Of a DNA stretch of 64,000 nucleotides, positions 49,060 to 59,560 are shown one piece after another. The stretch is taken from positions 187,476 through 251,475 of the forward strand of contig NZ_AZGK01000001.1 in assembly GCF_001435315.1 (NCBI RefSeq). Reading direction: 5' to 3'. This stretch comes from Lentilactobacillus parabuchneri DSM 5707 = NBRC 107865. GTDB taxonomy: Bacteria; Bacillota; Bacilli; Lactobacillales; Lactobacillaceae. The position numbers and the translations under genes were made by a program. A model generated the notes under the pieces. The model saw only the letters and a list, made by a program, of their open reading frames with translations, was not told the DNA's origin and did not search any database. Position 1 is the stretch's first letter. Each line of letters opens with the position of its first letter.

Positions 49060-50886
49060 ATGGCAAAGATCCCAGAAGATGTGATTGAAGAAATTAGGTC
49101 ACAGGTTAACATCGTTGACGTTGTCTCCCAGTTTGTTCAATTGAAACAGTCCGGAAAGAATTTATTTGGCCTTTGTCCGTTTCACGAAGAGCGGACCCCG
49201 TCTTTTTCAGTAGCAGAAGATAAACAAATTTTTCACTGTTTCAGCTGTGGTCGTGGTGGGAACGTGTTTAAGTTTTTGATGGAACTTCAAAACATTTCAT
49301 TTCCTGAGGCCGTTAAAAAAGTCGCTGAAATGGAACACCTTTCCGTTGATGACAGATACTTTAGTGACGTCGGAAACGCCCAAGCCTCTGCAGAAAATAC
49401 GCAACAAAAGCAGCTGATCGAACTCCACGAACAAACGGTTAAGTTGTACCACCACATCCTGACGAATACCAAGATGGGGCAACCTGCGCTTGACTACTTA
49501 CATCAGCGTGGGGTCTCGGATGATACCATTGCGATTTATCAGCTCGGGTATGCCCCGAGTCAACGGTTGTTAAAACCATTTTTTGATGAACGGAAGACTG
49601 ATTTTCAGTTGCTTCGCAAATCAGGCCTTTTTTCTGAGGACCAGGAGGGCAATTTGCGGGATCGCTTTGTCGATCGGGTGATGTATCCGATTCGAAACGG
49701 CGGTGGACAAACAATTGCTTTTTCTGGGCGGCTGCTGACAGCCAACTCGGATATGCCCAAATATTTGAACAGTCCGGAAACCGAAATCTTTAACAAGCGA
49801 AAAGTATTGTTTAATCTGGATTTAGCTCGGCCAAATATTCGTGGTAAAGATCCAGCAATTCTGTTTGAAGGGTTTATGGATGTCATTACTGCCTATCAGG
49901 CTGGAATTAAGTCAGGTATTGCCTCCATGGGAACCAGCTTAACCGAACAGCAGATTTACGACATTAAGCGGATTACACACGAGGTCGTCATTTCCTACGA
50001 TGGCGATACGCCCGGACAAAAGGCGATTAAGCGGGCAATCGATGCGTTTAACCAGCAACAAAGCCATGTTGAGATGAAGATTATTTCTGTGCCTGATGGC
50101 ATGGACCCTGATGAATTCATTCGCAAAAAGGGCGCCGATGCGTTTAAACAACTGATTACTCACGCTCAAGCTCCGATTGAATTTGAACTGAGTTACTTGA
50201 AAAAGCAGTTTAATTTGGATTCGGAAGTTGATCAAAGTCACTATATTGCTGAAGCCTTAAAATTAATCAGCCAAGTGGACTCCGGAATTTCCCGGGATCT
50301 CTACTTGAACCGGTTAGCCGATGAGTTTTCAGTGGACAAGAAGCTACTTTCTCAGCAACTGGCGCCGTTGACTCGAAAACCAACTGCACCGGTCCAGACG
50401 CCACGGACGTATCAGCAGCCGGTTCAACTCAACCAGACGAAGCATTATTCGCTGGTTGAGAAAGCTGAGATGCAACTGATGAGTCGAATGCTTCATTACC
50501 ACGATATTTGGCTCAAGGTCAGCAACGTGTCTGGATTCGCATTTGTTGATGAACCGTACCAAATGTTGTACCTTTTAGCTGAGGGTTATTTCACAAAATT
50601 TGACACTTATAACGTTGCCACATTCAGTAATTTGATTTCCGAAGCGTCATTGCAGAGCCTACTCGTTGAGATTGACATGCTTGAGCTGCCGGATAATCCA
50701 ACCAACGCTGAAATTGACAATTATTTAAATATTTTGATGAATCGAGCCCCCGTTGAAGAAAAATTAAAAAAGAAGCGTGCCGAACTCCGGCAGGCAACTA
50801 AGATTGGTGATATTGACAAACAAAAAGAACTTACAATTGAGATTGTCAAGCTTGAACAACAGAAGAGAATGAAGCAACAAGTATAA
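49060..50886 (+). CDS. dnaG: DNA primase
   Basis: Makes RNA primers at replication forks. The 608 residues show the N-terminal CHC2 zinc finger ([11 protein letters not shown] ... [13 protein letters not shown]), the catalytic core with TOPRIM motifs ([33 protein letters not shown]) and a helical C-terminal helicase-binding domain. An upstream ATG at 49045 overlaps the ribosome binding site GGGAGG, so the ATG at 49060 (MAKIPEDV) is preferred. rpoD follows 17 bp later, the remnant of the macromolecular-synthesis operon. Confidence 0.97.
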   Translation: MAKIPEDVIEEIRSQVNIVDVVSQFVQLKQSGKNLFGLCPFHEERTPSFSVAEDKQIFHCFSCGRGGNVFKFLMELQNISFPEAVKKVAEMEHLSVDDRYFSDVGNAQASAENTQQKQLIELHEQTVKLYHHILTNTKMGQPALDYLHQRGVSDDTIAIYQLGYAPSQRLLKPFFDERKTDFQLLRKSGLFSEDQEGNLRDRFVDRVMYPIRNGGGQTIAFSGRLLTANSDMPKYLNSPETEIFNKRKVLFNLDLARPNIRGKDPAILFEGFMDVITAYQAGIKSGIASMGTSLTEQQIYDIKRITHEVVISYDGDTPGQKAIKRAIDAFNQQQSHVEMKIISVPDGMDPDEFIRKKGADAFKQLITHAQAPIEFELSYLKKQFNLDSEVDQSHYIAEALKLISQVDSGISRDLYLNRLADEFSVDKKLLSQQLAPLTRKPTAPVQTPRTYQQPVQLNQTKHYSLVEKAEMQLMSRMLHYHDIWLKVSNVSGFAFVDEPYQMLYLLAEGYFTKFDTYNVATFSNLISEASLQSLLVEIDMLELPDNPTNAEIDNYLNILMNRAPVEEKLKKKRAELRQATKIGDIDKQKELTIEIVKLEQQKRMKQQV

Positions 50887-50903
50887 CTTCAGGAGGCGTT
50901 TTG

Positions 50904-52145
50904 ATGGCTAACAAAAAATCAGATGAACAAGTAAAGGTAACAAAGATGGCAGCCGAAAAGAAAACCACGGTCAAGAAGACAACGGCCGCCAAAGCCAAGT
51001 CAACTAAGGCCAAGAAGACGACGGCTGTTAAAGCAACCAAGCCCGCTAAGAAAGCTGACAAGCCTTACAAAAAAGAGTTTGACGCAATTGTTAAGGAAAG
51101 CAAACCGATCGGTCATATTACCTATGATGAACTTGAAAAGAAAATCCAAACACCTTATTCCTTAAATGAAAAGGATATGGAAGGCCTTTTGGAAAACATT
51201 GAAGACTCCGGAATTAGTGTCGTTGACGAAAATGGTGATCCGGATCCCCGTGCCATTGATGCGGCTAAGAAGGTTACCAAGAAGGAACTTTCAGACGTGT
51301 CAGCACCAACCGGTGTGAAGATCAATGATCCTGTTAGAATGTATCTAAAGGAAATTGGTCGGGTTTCACTGCTGAGTGCCGATCAGGAAATTTCACTTGC
51401 CAAACGAATTGAATCTGGCGATGAAGAAGCCAAACAGGAACTAGCTGAAGCCAACTTGCGACTGGTTGTTTCGATTGCCAAGCGTTATGTTGGTCGGGGG
51501 ATGCAGTTCTTGGACCTGATTCAAGAAGGAAATATGGGCTTGATGAAAGCCGTTGAGAAGTTTGACTACCGAAAAGGGTTCAAGTTTTCAACTTACGCAA
51601 CCTGGTGGATCCGTCAGGCGATTACCCGTGCAATTGCCGATCAGGCGCGAACAATCCGAATCCCTGTCCACATGGTTGAAACGATCAACAAGTTAATCCG
51701 AATTCAACGTCAATTACTTCAAGACCTTGGCCGTGAGCCATTACCTGAAGAAATTGGTGCTGAAATGGATATGCCGACTGAAAAGGTTCGAGAAATCTTG
51801 AAGATTGCGCAAGAACCCGTTTCACTTGAAACACCAATCGGTGAAGAGGACGATTCACACCTCGGTGATTTCATTGAAGATCAAGACGCCACTTCACCAG
51901 CTGATCACGCCGCTTACGAACTGCTCAAAGAGCAACTCGAAAGTGTCTTGGATACGTTGACTGATCGTGAAGAAAACGTTCTTCGTTTGCGTTTCGGATT
52001 GGATGACGGGAGAACCCGCACCCTTGAAGAAGTGGGTAAGGTGTTTGGCGTCACCCGCGAGCGGATTCGTCAAATCGAAGCCAAAGCATTGAGAAAGCTG
52101 CGTCACCCATCTCGAAGCAAGCAATTAAAAGACTTCTTGGATTAA
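50904..52145 (+). CDS. rpoD: RNA polymerase primary sigma factor (SigA/RpoD)
   Basis: Vegetative sigma factor of 413 aa. Region 1.1 is preceded by a Lys/Ala/Thr-rich stretch (about residues 1-55) reminiscent of histone H1 tails. Region 1.2 is [16 protein letters not shown], region 2 includes [20 protein letters not shown] and [15 protein letters not shown], and the region 4.2 HTH is [23 protein letters not shown] 50901 and ATG 50904 are both in frame; AGGAGG at 50891-50896 fits the ATG better. It ends its operon; a strong terminator follows. Confidence 0.98.
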   Translation: MANKKSDEQVKVTKMAAEKKTTVKKTTAAKAKSTKAKKTTAVKATKPAKKADKPYKKEFDAIVKESKPIGHITYDELEKKIQTPYSLNEKDMEGLLENIEDSGISVVDENGDPDPRAIDAAKKVTKKELSDVSAPTGVKINDPVRMYLKEIGRVSLLSADQEISLAKRIESGDEEAKQELAEANLRLVVSIAKRYVGRGMQFLDLIQEGNMGLMKAVEKFDYRKGFKFSTYATWWIRQAITRAIADQARTIRIPVHMVETINKLIRIQRQLLQDLGREPLPEEIGAEMDMPTEKVREILKIAQEPVSLETPIGEEDDSHLGDFIEDQDATSPADHAAYELLKEQLESVLDTLTDREENVLRLRFGLDDGRTRTLEEVGKVFGVTRERIRQIEAKALRKLRHPSRSKQLKDFLD

Positions 52146-52175
52146 GATTATTAATGGATTAACTCTTGAATTAAG

Positions 52176-52243
52176 AACTGGTTGGAAGACTGACAATCGT
52201 CAGTTTTTCCAACCAGTTTTTTTGCGTTCTGGATGTTGAATGA
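52176..52243 (+). terminator. Terminator after rpoD, also copy B of the intergenic palindrome
   Basis: AACTGGTTGGAA (52176-52187) faces TTCCAACCAGTT (52207-52218), with an inner GACTGAC/GTCAGT stem, then seven T. The outer GGTTGGAA/TTCCAACC and the flank TTTGCGTTCTGGATGTTGAA match copy A at 4865-4923. Confidence 0.88.
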
Positions 52244-52263
52244 CTCAAATTTCCCAGTCGTTC

Positions 52264-52292
52264 TGTTCATTTTGAATTTAATAATTTATAAT
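52264..52292 (+). promoter_or_regulatory. Promoter of trmK
   Basis: Consensus TATAAT (52287-52292) with a weak -35 TGTTCA (52264-52269) and a 17-bp spacer, about 30 bp before trmK and after the rpoD terminator. Confidence 0.5.
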
Positions 52293-52321
52293 GAAACTAT
52301 CCACAAACTTAGGAGTTCACT

Positions 52322-53026
52322 ATGAATAGTACGCATTTATCGAAACGACTACAAACAGTCAGTGATCACGTTGAACCAGGGAGTCGCCTAGCCGACATTG
52401 GTTCGGACCACGCATACTTGCCGATTTACTTGGCAAAAAATCACATCATTGACTATGGTGTCGTGGGCGAAGTGGCAAAAGGGCCGCTTTCAAACGCGAT
52501 TTCAGAAATTACAAAAGAAAATTTATTAGGCGTCTTGCATCCCCGATTAGCTGACGGTTTGGCTGCAATTGAACCTGACGATCAAGTGGACGCAATTACA
52601 ATTGCCGGAATGGGCGGTAATCTGATTACCCACATTTTAGAGGCCGGTCGCAACAAACTATCCGGCAACGAAAAATTAATTCTTCAACCTAATGTTGGCG
52701 AACCAGTCGTCAGAAAGTGGTTGATGAAAAACGGCTACCAAATATTTGCTGAACAGATTCTCAAAGAAGACGGGCATATCTATGAAATCATCACGGCCAA
52801 AAAGGCGGCGTCTGCCGTCACCTATTCGCCACTGGAATTGGAATTCGGCCCATTTTTGATTCAGCAACGGTCATCGGTTTTTATTGAAAAATGGCAAAGT
52901 GAAATCGGCTTAAGAAAGCGTGTCATTTCTGACATGCAACGGGCAACGCACAAAGATGACGTTAAAATAGCCGCCATCCAAGCAGAAATTAAAACAATTG
53001 AAGAGGTAATCACCGGTGAAAGCTAA
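52322..53026 (+). CDS. trmK: tRNA (adenine-22-N1)-methyltransferase
   Basis: SAM-dependent methyltransferase (YqfN/TrmK) that makes m1A22 in tRNAs of Gram-positive bacteria. The Rossmann core starts LADIGSDHAYLPIYLAKN near residue 23, followed by AITIAGMGGNLI and LILQPNVGEPVVRKWLMKNGY. A helical C-terminal part ends the 234-aa protein. ATG behind TAGGAG. The last 11 bases overlap the next gene, its regular partner. Confidence 0.94.
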   Translation: MNSTHLSKRLQTVSDHVEPGSRLADIGSDHAYLPIYLAKNHIIDYGVVGEVAKGPLSNAISEITKENLLGVLHPRLADGLAAIEPDDQVDAITIAGMGGNLITHILEAGRNKLSGNEKLILQPNVGEPVVRKWLMKNGYQIFAEQILKEDGHIYEIITAKKAASAVTYSPLELEFGPFLIQQRSSVFIEKWQSEIGLRKRVISDMQRATHKDDVKIAAIQAEIKTIEEVITGES

Positions 53027-54131
53027 AGAATTAGTTGAACAATTCGAAAAATTTGCCCCCAAAAAGTTGGCAATGCAGACTGATCCAGTTGGCCTGCAAA
53101 TTGGGTCGTTGGACAGTGACATCCATAAAGTGATGACGACACTTGATGTGCGACCGGAAGTGGTTGACGAAGCGATTGAAAACAATGTTGATTTTATCTT
53201 TGCCCACCACCCGGTGATGTTTCGTCCTGCCAAAAACTTGGATCTCTCAGATCCACAAAACGCGATGTACGCTAAAATTATTGCTCATCACATCACGGTG
53301 TATGCCGCCCATACAAATTTGGATTCAGCAGATGACGGTATGAATGATTGGTTAGCGGCAGCCTTAAAGCTAACCAATATTTCCGGCTTTGTTCCCGAAT
53401 ACGACGAGTCGGTGTTTCGACTGACGGTTCAAGTTCCGAAGGTCTACGCCACGGCGGTTCGCATGTCGTTGGTTGATGCCGGAGCACAAGCAAGCGGCAC
53501 GCAATACAGCGGCTATACGTACGAAATTGATGGGACCGTTTATTACGTGCCCAAAGCGGGTGCTGATCCGACAATGGGCACCGCCGGAGAACCCAACGAA
53601 ATTGAGGATTCTCGTTTGGAATTTGAAGTCCCTGAAAAAAATCTCCACCAGGTTTTGAGGACTTTAAATGATGTCCATCCACTGGAAAAGCCCTTATATA
53701 ACTTAATTCAACTGGCCGATAAAAAGCACCATTACACGATGGGGCGACTCGGTGACTTATCCGAGCCCATGGCCGTCAAAGACTTCGCTGAGTATTGTAA
53801 GCAGGTGTTTCACGTTTCTGGATTGCGGGTTATTGCCCGTGACTTGGAGCAGCCGGTTCAAAGAGTGGCGGTACTTGGCGGTGACGGCGGTAAGTTCTTC
53901 CCGCTGGCCAAGCAGAAGGGGGCCGACGTTTACGTGACTGGCGATGTTTATTACCATACCGGTCATGATATGCTGGCCGCTAATTTACCAGTGATTGACC
54001 CCGGCCACCATATTGAAGCCATTTGTATTCCGCGTCTGGCCGAAATGTTTAAACGCTGGTCCGCTGAAAATAACTGGTCAATCGATATTTATCAGTCAAC
54101 GATTAATACCGATCCATACACATTTATGTAA
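53016..54131 (+). CDS. Nif3-like dinuclear metal-centre protein (YqfO/GTP cyclohydrolase I type 2 family)
   Basis: A 371-aa Nif3-family protein. Two halves carry the metal ligands: FIFAHHPVMFRP and YAAHTNLDSADDG near residues 65-110, and DVYYHTGHDML and IDPGHHIEAICIP near 310-340. A PII/CutA-like insertion lies between them (about 130-235). Despite database names linking it to GTP cyclohydrolase, its function is unsettled. GTG start within trmK; the trmK-nif3 pair is conserved in Bacilli. Confidence 0.93.
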   Translation: MKAKELVEQFEKFAPKKLAMQTDPVGLQIGSLDSDIHKVMTTLDVRPEVVDEAIENNVDFIFAHHPVMFRPAKNLDLSDPQNAMYAKIIAHHITVYAAHTNLDSADDGMNDWLAAALKLTNISGFVPEYDESVFRLTVQVPKVYATAVRMSLVDAGAQASGTQYSGYTYEIDGTVYYVPKAGADPTMGTAGEPNEIEDSRLEFEVPEKNLHQVLRTLNDVHPLEKPLYNLIQLADKKHHYTMGRLGDLSEPMAVKDFAEYCKQVFHVSGLRVIARDLEQPVQRVAVLGGDGGKFFPLAKQKGADVYVTGDVYYHTGHDMLAANLPVIDPGHHIEAICIPRLAEMFKRWSAENNWSIDIYQSTINTDPYTFM

Positions 54132-54157
54132 CTGATGATTTAAAGGAGATTATTAAA

Positions 54158-55396
54158 ATGTCAAAATACCCAGAACTGATTCCCAACTTTTTGAAGTTCG
54201 CTAAAATCAATACCCGCTCTGATCCTAATTCCACTACGGTTCCTTCATCACCTAGAGAAACGGAATTTTTGAACATGCTTAAACAAACGCTCATCGCTAT
54301 GGGATTGGAGAATGTTCACACCAACGACCAAAGCGCATATGTTTTTGCGACACTGCCTGCAACTGCTGAGCAAGCTGTCCCAACGGTTGGCTTTATTTCT
54401 CACATTGACACGGCTGACTTTAATTCAGAAAATATTCAACCAAAAATTGTTGAAAATTATGATGGTCAATCAGTGATTAAGCTCGATGAAAAGGGTGAAT
54501 ATACTTTGGATCCCAAGGTATTTGCCAGCCTTAAAAAGTACAAGGGCGATACCCTGATTACCACCGATGGATCAACGTTACTCGGATCTGATGATAAGTC
54601 CGGTGTTGCCGAAATTTTATCGGCGGTCAAGTATCTGATGGACCATCCTGAAATCAAGCATGGCACGATCAAAATTGGCTTTGGGCCGGATGAAGAAATT
54701 GGTACCGGCGCTGACCGTTTTGACGTCAAAGACTTTGGCGCAGACGTTGCCTATACCGTTGACGGCGGGCCGTTGGGAGATATGAACTACGAGACCTTCA
54801 ACGCGGCTGATGCCAAAGTATCGATTAAAGGAACCGATGTCCATCCCGCAGAAGCCAAAGGCGTTATGGTCAATGCCATCCAAGTCGGGATGGACTTTCA
54901 TGGCGCTTTACCAGACTTTGACCGTCCTGAAAAGACCGAGGATCGGGAAGGCTTTTTCCACATCTACGACTTTAAGGGCAGCGTTGACCACACTGAAATG
55001 GCCTACATTATCCGGGATCATGATCGCGATCGCTTTGAAGCCAGAAAACGATTGTTCCAGGGAATTGCCGATCAAATGAATACTGATTTTGGTGAGGATC
55101 GAATCAAAGTCACCATCAAGGACCAGTACTACAATATGGGCGAGATTATTGAAAAAGATCCGACACCGGTAAAAATTGCCGAACAAGCAATGAAGAATGT
55201 CGACGTCAAGCCACACATTTTCCCAGTTCGTGGTGGCACGGACGGCTCCAAGATTTCTTACATGGGCCTTCCGACACCCAACATTTTTGCGGGCGGCGAG
55301 AATATGCACGGGCGCTTCGAATACGTTTCTGAACAAACCATGGTCAAGGCCGTGGATGTTATTTTGGAAATTGCAAAATTATACGCTGAAAAGTAA
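54158..55396 (+). CDS. pepT: Peptidase T (tripeptidase)
   Basis: Cytosolic zinc aminopeptidase of the M20 family that releases the N-terminal residue of tripeptides, part of the peptide-utilisation set of lactic acid bacteria. Metal and catalytic motifs: FISHIDTADF, LLGSDDKSGVAEIL, GFGPDEEIGTG and the late RGGTDGSKISYMGLPTPN. 412 aa, full length. ATG behind AAAGGAGA, 26 bp after the nif3-like gene. Its stop is three bases before the CtsR operator of clpB. Confidence 0.96.
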   Translation: MSKYPELIPNFLKFAKINTRSDPNSTTVPSSPRETEFLNMLKQTLIAMGLENVHTNDQSAYVFATLPATAEQAVPTVGFISHIDTADFNSENIQPKIVENYDGQSVIKLDEKGEYTLDPKVFASLKKYKGDTLITTDGSTLLGSDDKSGVAEILSAVKYLMDHPEIKHGTIKIGFGPDEEIGTGADRFDVKDFGADVAYTVDGGPLGDMNYETFNAADAKVSIKGTDVHPAEAKGVMVNAIQVGMDFHGALPDFDRPEKTEDREGFFHIYDFKGSVDHTEMAYIIRDHDRDRFEARKRLFQGIADQMNTDFGEDRIKVTIKDQYYNMGEIIEKDPTPVKIAEQAMKNVDVKPHIFPVRGGTDGSKISYMGLPTPNIFAGGENMHGRFEYVSEQTMVKAVDVILEIAKLYAEK

Positions 55397-55398
55397 TT

Positions 55399-55415
55399 GG
55401 TCAAAAAAGGTCAAA
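55399..55415 (+). promoter_or_regulatory. CtsR operator of clpB
   Basis: GGTCAAA-AAA-GGTCAAA, the tandem heptad with a three-base spacer recognised by the heat-shock repressor CtsR. It lies just upstream of the clpB promoter. It predicts that clpB is controlled by CtsR, while hrcA-grpE-dnaK is controlled by HrcA. Confidence 0.93.
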
Positions 55416-55418
55416 TTA

Positions 55419-55448
55419 TTGTTCAGGGCATTGAAAATTTGATAGTAT
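55419..55448 (+). promoter_or_regulatory. Promoter of clpB
   Basis: TTGTTC (55419-55424), 18-bp spacer, extended TGA plus TAGTAT (55443-55448). The CtsR box abuts the -35. Confidence 0.45.
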
Positions 55449-55542
55449 GTCTGTAGGTGGTTTGAGATGAAAATGATTATTTTTGTTTCGAACCTTTTTA
55501 TTAAAAAAGTCAATAAAAATACATTAATAAGGTGATAATTAA

Positions 55543-58155
55543 ATGAATCCTGATAATTTAACCGAAGCAGTTACGCAGGCAATTTCTCAGGCCCAGCAGA
55601 TTGCTGCGACACGGAAGCAGCAAAATATTACGGTGGCCCATCTGTTCAAGTTTTTGGTTCAACCGGGAGAACTTGCACGGGAAATTTATTCCCAGTTGGG
55701 CTTAAAATTGGACGACGTTAACGCGGAATTAGACAAGGAGATTGACCAAATTGCAACCGTCGAGGGCAGCAATGTCAGTTACGGCCAGTCCTTGTCGTCC
55801 AACCTCTATGAATTGCTTCAAGATGCCGAACAGATCAAAAATGAATTTGGCGATACCTACATCGCTGTTGATACATTAACCATTGCGGTCATGCAGCTTC
55901 ATGGCGACAAGTTTGCCGATTACCTTTCTGCCCAAGGCATCACTGAACAGAAGGTCAGAAACGTTGTTGAAAAAATTCGTGGCGGGCAAAAAGTCACCAC
56001 CAAAAATCAAGAGGATAGTTATCAATCGCTTGAAAAATACGGAACCGATTTAGTTCAAGCCGCCCGTGATCACAAATTAGGTCCGATTATTGGCCGAGAC
56101 GAAGAGATCTTGGATGTTATCCGAATCTTATCCAGAAAAACCAAGAACAACCCCGTCCTAATCGGCGCTCCCGGTGTCGGGAAAACGGCGGTCGTTGAAG
56201 GATTGGCCATGCGAATTGCCTCCAATGATGTGCCGGAGAATTTGAAGAATAAGACGATTTTCCAATTGGATATGGGATCATTAATCGCCGGGGCCAAATA
56301 CCGTGGCGAATTTGAAGAGCGCTTGCAAGCCGTGTTAAAAGAAGTCAAAAAGGCTGAAGGCCAAATCATCATGTTCATTGATGAAATCCACAACATTGTC
56401 GGTGCCGGCAAGGCCGAGGGCAGTATGGACGCCGGCAATATTTTAAAGCCAATGTTGGCCCGTGGTGAGCTGCACTTGATTGGTGCCACGACCATCGATG
56501 AATACCGCAAGTACATGGAAAAAGACAAGGCCCTTGAGCGTCGTTTCCAACGGGTGATGGTTCACGAACCATCCGTAGAAGATACGATTACCATTTTGCG
56601 GGGCTTATCTGAAAGCTTGGAAATTCACCACGGCGTGCGGATTCACGACAACGCGTTGGTCGCAGCCGCAAAGCTTTCCGATCGCTATATTACCGACCGT
56701 TATCTCCCGGATAAGGCGATTGATTTAGTTGATGAAGCATCTGCTGAAATTCGGGTCGAAATGAATTCCAGCCCCACTGAATTGGATCAATCAAAGCGGC
56801 AATTGATGCGCTTGGAAGTTGAGGAAGCAGCTTTGAAGCAGGAAAGTGATGAAGCCTCAAAGAAGCGCTTAAAAGAGGTTCAATCAGAGCTTGCCAATAT
56901 CAAAGAAAAAGTTAATCAGCTTAACGCTCGCTGGTCGCAGGAAAAAGAGGCCATCAAAAAGATTTCTGATAAGAAGAAACAGCTTGATCAGGCCAAAAAT
57001 GATTTAAAGAGTGCCGAAAACAGCTATGATTTAAACAAGGCGGCGGTCCTGCAACACGGGACAATTCCACAATTGGAAGCCGATCTTAATCAGCTCGAAG
57101 AAAATGATCAGCATGCGGATTGGCTGGTTAGTGAATCTGTCACTGCCAACGAAATAGCGGCGGTTGTGAGTCGAGAAACTGGTATTCCAGTCACAAAATT
57201 AGTTGAGGGTGAACGAAAAAAGCTGCTGCATTTGGCTGACAACCTTCATAAACGCGTGATTGGCCAAGATGCAGCCGTTACGGCCGTCTCAGATGCCGTT
57301 ATCCGCTCACGTGCGGGCCTTCAAGACCCAAGCAAGCCTCTGGGTTCATTCCTGTTTCTCGGACCAACAGGCGTCGGGAAAACCGAGCTGGCCAAGGCGT
57401 TGGCAGAAGACCTGTTCGACTCGGAAGATCATATGGTTCGAATCGATATGTCCGAATATATGGAAAAAGAATCGGTTTCGCGTTTAGTCGGCGCGGCTCC
57501 TGGCTACGTTGGTTACGAAGAGGGCGGTCAGTTAACCGAGGCCGTTCGCAGAAACCCGTACACGATTGTCTTGTTTGATGAAATTGAAAAGGCCCATCCC
57601 GATGTCTTCAATATCCTCTTGCAAGTGCTTGACGACGGTCGTTTAACTGATAGTCAAGGGCGCACGATTGATTTCAAGAATACAATATTGATCATGACTT
57701 CGAACTTAGGGTCCGATATTTTACTGGACGGAACTGATGAAAACGGGGTTATTTCAGCTGACGCGAAAAAGCAGGTTAACCAACTGTTAAAAGCGTCGTT
57801 CAAACCGGAATTTTTGAACCGAATTGATGACGTGATTACCTTTACGCCATTATCAAAAGCAGATATTGAAAAGATCGTTCAAAAGTTGGTTAATCAATTA
57901 TCCAGTCGGACCAAGGCCCAAGATATCGCACTGTCGATTTCAGCCGAGGCCAAGCAATGGATCGCTAATAACGGTTACGAACCACAATATGGTGCTCGTC
58001 CACTTCAACGATACGTGACGAATGTCATTGAAACGCCGTTGGCCCGAATGATTGTGGCTGATCAAATTCAACCGCATAGCATTGTCCACATTAATCTAAA
58101 GGATAATCAATTAACCTTTGACCCTGAAAAGCTGTCTGAAGATCAAACCGTTTAA
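55543..58155 (+). CDS. clpB: ATP-dependent chaperone ClpB (disaggregase)
   Basis: Hexameric AAA+ unfoldase that works with DnaK to rescue aggregated proteins. The 870 residues hold an N-terminal Clp_N repeat domain (1-150), first AAA+ module with Walker [14 protein letters not shown] near 210, the coiled-coil M domain (about 410-525, Lys/Glu/Gln rich, absent from ClpC/ClpA), the second AAA+ with [12 protein letters not shown] near 607, and a C-terminal D2-small domain. The M domain and the lack of a ClpP-docking IGF loop make it ClpB. ATG behind AAGGTGA. CtsR-controlled. Confidence 0.97.
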   Translation: MNPDNLTEAVTQAISQAQQIAATRKQQNITVAHLFKFLVQPGELAREIYSQLGLKLDDVNAELDKEIDQIATVEGSNVSYGQSLSSNLYELLQDAEQIKNEFGDTYIAVDTLTIAVMQLHGDKFADYLSAQGITEQKVRNVVEKIRGGQKVTTKNQEDSYQSLEKYGTDLVQAARDHKLGPIIGRDEEILDVIRILSRKTKNNPVLIGAPGVGKTAVVEGLAMRIASNDVPENLKNKTIFQLDMGSLIAGAKYRGEFEERLQAVLKEVKKAEGQIIMFIDEIHNIVGAGKAEGSMDAGNILKPMLARGELHLIGATTIDEYRKYMEKDKALERRFQRVMVHEPSVEDTITILRGLSESLEIHHGVRIHDNALVAAAKLSDRYITDRYLPDKAIDLVDEASAEIRVEMNSSPTELDQSKRQLMRLEVEEAALKQESDEASKKRLKEVQSELANIKEKVNQLNARWSQEKEAIKKISDKKKQLDQAKNDLKSAENSYDLNKAAVLQHGTIPQLEADLNQLEENDQHADWLVSESVTANEIAAVVSRETGIPVTKLVEGERKKLLHLADNLHKRVIGQDAAVTAVSDAVIRSRAGLQDPSKPLGSFLFLGPTGVGKTELAKALAEDLFDSEDHMVRIDMSEYMEKESVSRLVGAAPGYVGYEEGGQLTEAVRRNPYTIVLFDEIEKAHPDVFNILLQVLDDGRLTDSQGRTIDFKNTILIMTSNLGSDILLDGTDENGVISADAKKQVNQLLKASFKPEFLNRIDDVITFTPLSKADIEKIVQKLVNQLSSRTKAQDIALSISAEAKQWIANNGYEPQYGARPLQRYVTNVIETPLARMIVADQIQPHSIVHINLKDNQLTFDPEKLSEDQTV

Positions 58156-58176
58156 GCGGTTAAGGAGGGATTTTCG

Positions 58177-59058
58177 TTGCCACTGAACTATCAATTGCCA
58201 ACGGATAATCAGACGAAGTTGGCCGTCGCCGTTTTTCCAGCTGAAAACCCCAAGGGAATTGTTCAAATGATGCACGGCGCGTTGGAACATAAGGAACGCT
58301 ACTATGAATTTGCCGACTTTTTGGCCAGTCATGGGTACGTAGTTGTTATCTCCGACAACCGCGGACACGGCGGCTCGGTTTCAAAAGACGACCCGTGGGG
58401 ATTGATGAGAAGCATTCCCCGATTAGTTGACGACCAGGTTTTGGTGACCAAATTTATTAAACAAAAATATCCAAGTCTGTCCGTCAGCTTATTTGGCCAT
58501 TCTTTTGGGTCGATTCTGGCCCGGCTTTATCTTCAGCAGCACGATCACGATGTCAATGCGGTCGCTTTGACTGGGACCACCAACTATGTGCCAATTGTTC
58601 CCGTGGGACTAATGATTGGTCGGTTGTTTTTAACGATTTTTCCAGAAACAGCCAAGTGGTCCTATTTATCGAAGATTTCAGGATTAGCCCCCGGGGATCA
58701 CGAGTGGTTAAGTTATAACCCGGAGAATATTCAAAAGGTCACAAACGATCCGTTAATGATGGACGAGTATCCGGTCCGCAGCTTGCAAACATTGTGGCAG
58801 GGGGACTTTGCCCTTAAACAAACCCGGCGTTTTGAATGTCACAACCCCAACTTGCCAATTTTAAGTTTGGTTGGGGCAGACGACAAGTTTAGCGGCGGCG
58901 AAAAGGGCTTGGCAGATACCCTTTCAACGTTAAAAAAGATTGGCTATCGGCACGTCAAAAGCATTCGAGAACCACATATGAAGCATGAGGTGCTTCAAGA
59001 AACCAAGCGCCAGGTTGTCTTTAACCGCTTGTTGACGTTTTTTGAACGGCATCAATGA
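58177..59058 (+). CDS. Alpha/beta hydrolase, lysophospholipase/monoacylglycerol lipase-like
   Basis: A 293-aa serine hydrolase of the Hydrolase_4 (serine aminopeptidase S33) group with no signal peptide. Nucleophile elbow GHSFGS near residue 109, oxyanion-side IVQMMHGALEHKERY, catalytic Asp in LVGADDKFSGG and His in EPHMKHEVLQE. It resembles lysophospholipases and monoglyceride lipases; the substrate is unknown. The start is TTG behind AAGGAGGGA, 21 bp after clpB with no terminator, so it may share the CtsR-controlled transcript. Confidence 0.85.
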   Translation: MPLNYQLPTDNQTKLAVAVFPAENPKGIVQMMHGALEHKERYYEFADFLASHGYVVVISDNRGHGGSVSKDDPWGLMRSIPRLVDDQVLVTKFIKQKYPSLSVSLFGHSFGSILARLYLQQHDHDVNAVALTGTTNYVPIVPVGLMIGRLFLTIFPETAKWSYLSKISGLAPGDHEWLSYNPENIQKVTNDPLMMDEYPVRSLQTLWQGDFALKQTRRFECHNPNLPILSLVGADDKFSGGEKGLADTLSTLKKIGYRHVKSIREPHMKHEVLQETKRQVVFNRLLTFFERHQ

Positions 59059-59083
59059 GTCAAAAGTGAGTTATTCTCAGCGC

Positions 59084-59132
59084 AAAAAAACGATCTGAAT
59101 ATCCTTGATTTGGATGTTCGGGTCGTTTTTTT
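59084..59132 (+). terminator. Terminator after the alpha/beta hydrolase gene
   Basis: AAAAAAACGATCTGAA (from 59084) faces TTCGGGTCGTTTTTTT (to 59132), with an inner ATCC/GGAT, ending in seven T. It closes the clpB transcript. Confidence 0.85.
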
Positions 59133-59190
59133 GTGTGACTCATCGTTGCTTGTCCCACACGTTTGAGGTGTCCGTTTTGAAAACAGGCGG

Positions 59191-59223
59191 CAAATAAAAA
59201 ATCGTCAGCAAACACTGACGATT
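59191..59223 (-). terminator. Terminator of the DUF2929 gene
   Basis: Read on the minus strand, AATCGTCAG pairs with CTGACGATT and is followed by TTTTT. The first arm overlaps the stop codon of the gene. Confidence 0.8.
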
Positions 59224-59428
59224 AATCGTTATCTTTCTTTGGTGTTGACGAATCTTTGGTAATGAGATAGATACCGTTTACGGCAACAAACGCTGTAATC
59301 GCGGCAGCAATTCCAATCTGTGAAGGAATCCATGATCGAACTTCCAATGCAGAACCTATGTAACCAATGATTTCGCCAAAGATGTAAGCCCATAAAATTG
59401 CGACAATATTTGAACTAATCAGTTTCAT
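59222..59428 (-). CDS. DUF2929 family small membrane protein
   Basis: A 68-aa protein with two transmembrane helices (about 5-27 and 38-57) and a short charged tail ending KKDND. The pattern IVAILWAYIFGEIIGYIGSAL resembles the YjzD/DUF2929 family, small membrane proteins of unknown function in Bacilli. ATG behind GAGGTGG. A minus-strand extended -10 (TGC-TAAAAT at 59461-59456) lies just upstream. It is divergent from dnaE, so the two promoters share a 130-bp gap. Confidence 0.8.
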   Translation of the reverse strand: MKLISSNIVAILWAYIFGEIIGYIGSALEVRSWIPSQIGIAAAITAFVAVNGIYLITKDSSTPKKDND

Positions 59429-59526
59429 GTTTTACGCCACCTCACAATCAATAGCATTTTAGCATATATTTCCCGAAAAATCATTAATTTTTTGATTTCG
59501 AATTCTGAATGTCGCATCGATTAATT

Positions 59527-59535
59527 TGGTATAAT
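59527..59535 (+). promoter_or_regulatory. Extended -10 promoter of dnaE
   Basis: TGG followed by consensus TATAAT (59530-59535), 26 bp before the GTG of dnaE. No good -35 is seen. Confidence 0.55.
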
Positions 59536-59560
59536 TTGAAATAGAAAGAGGGGTCATCAC

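Noticed and set aside
56070-56528. 152-codon minus-strand open frame within clpB
   Set aside because: Antisense to the conserved AAA+ module; its openness reflects codon bias of clpB.
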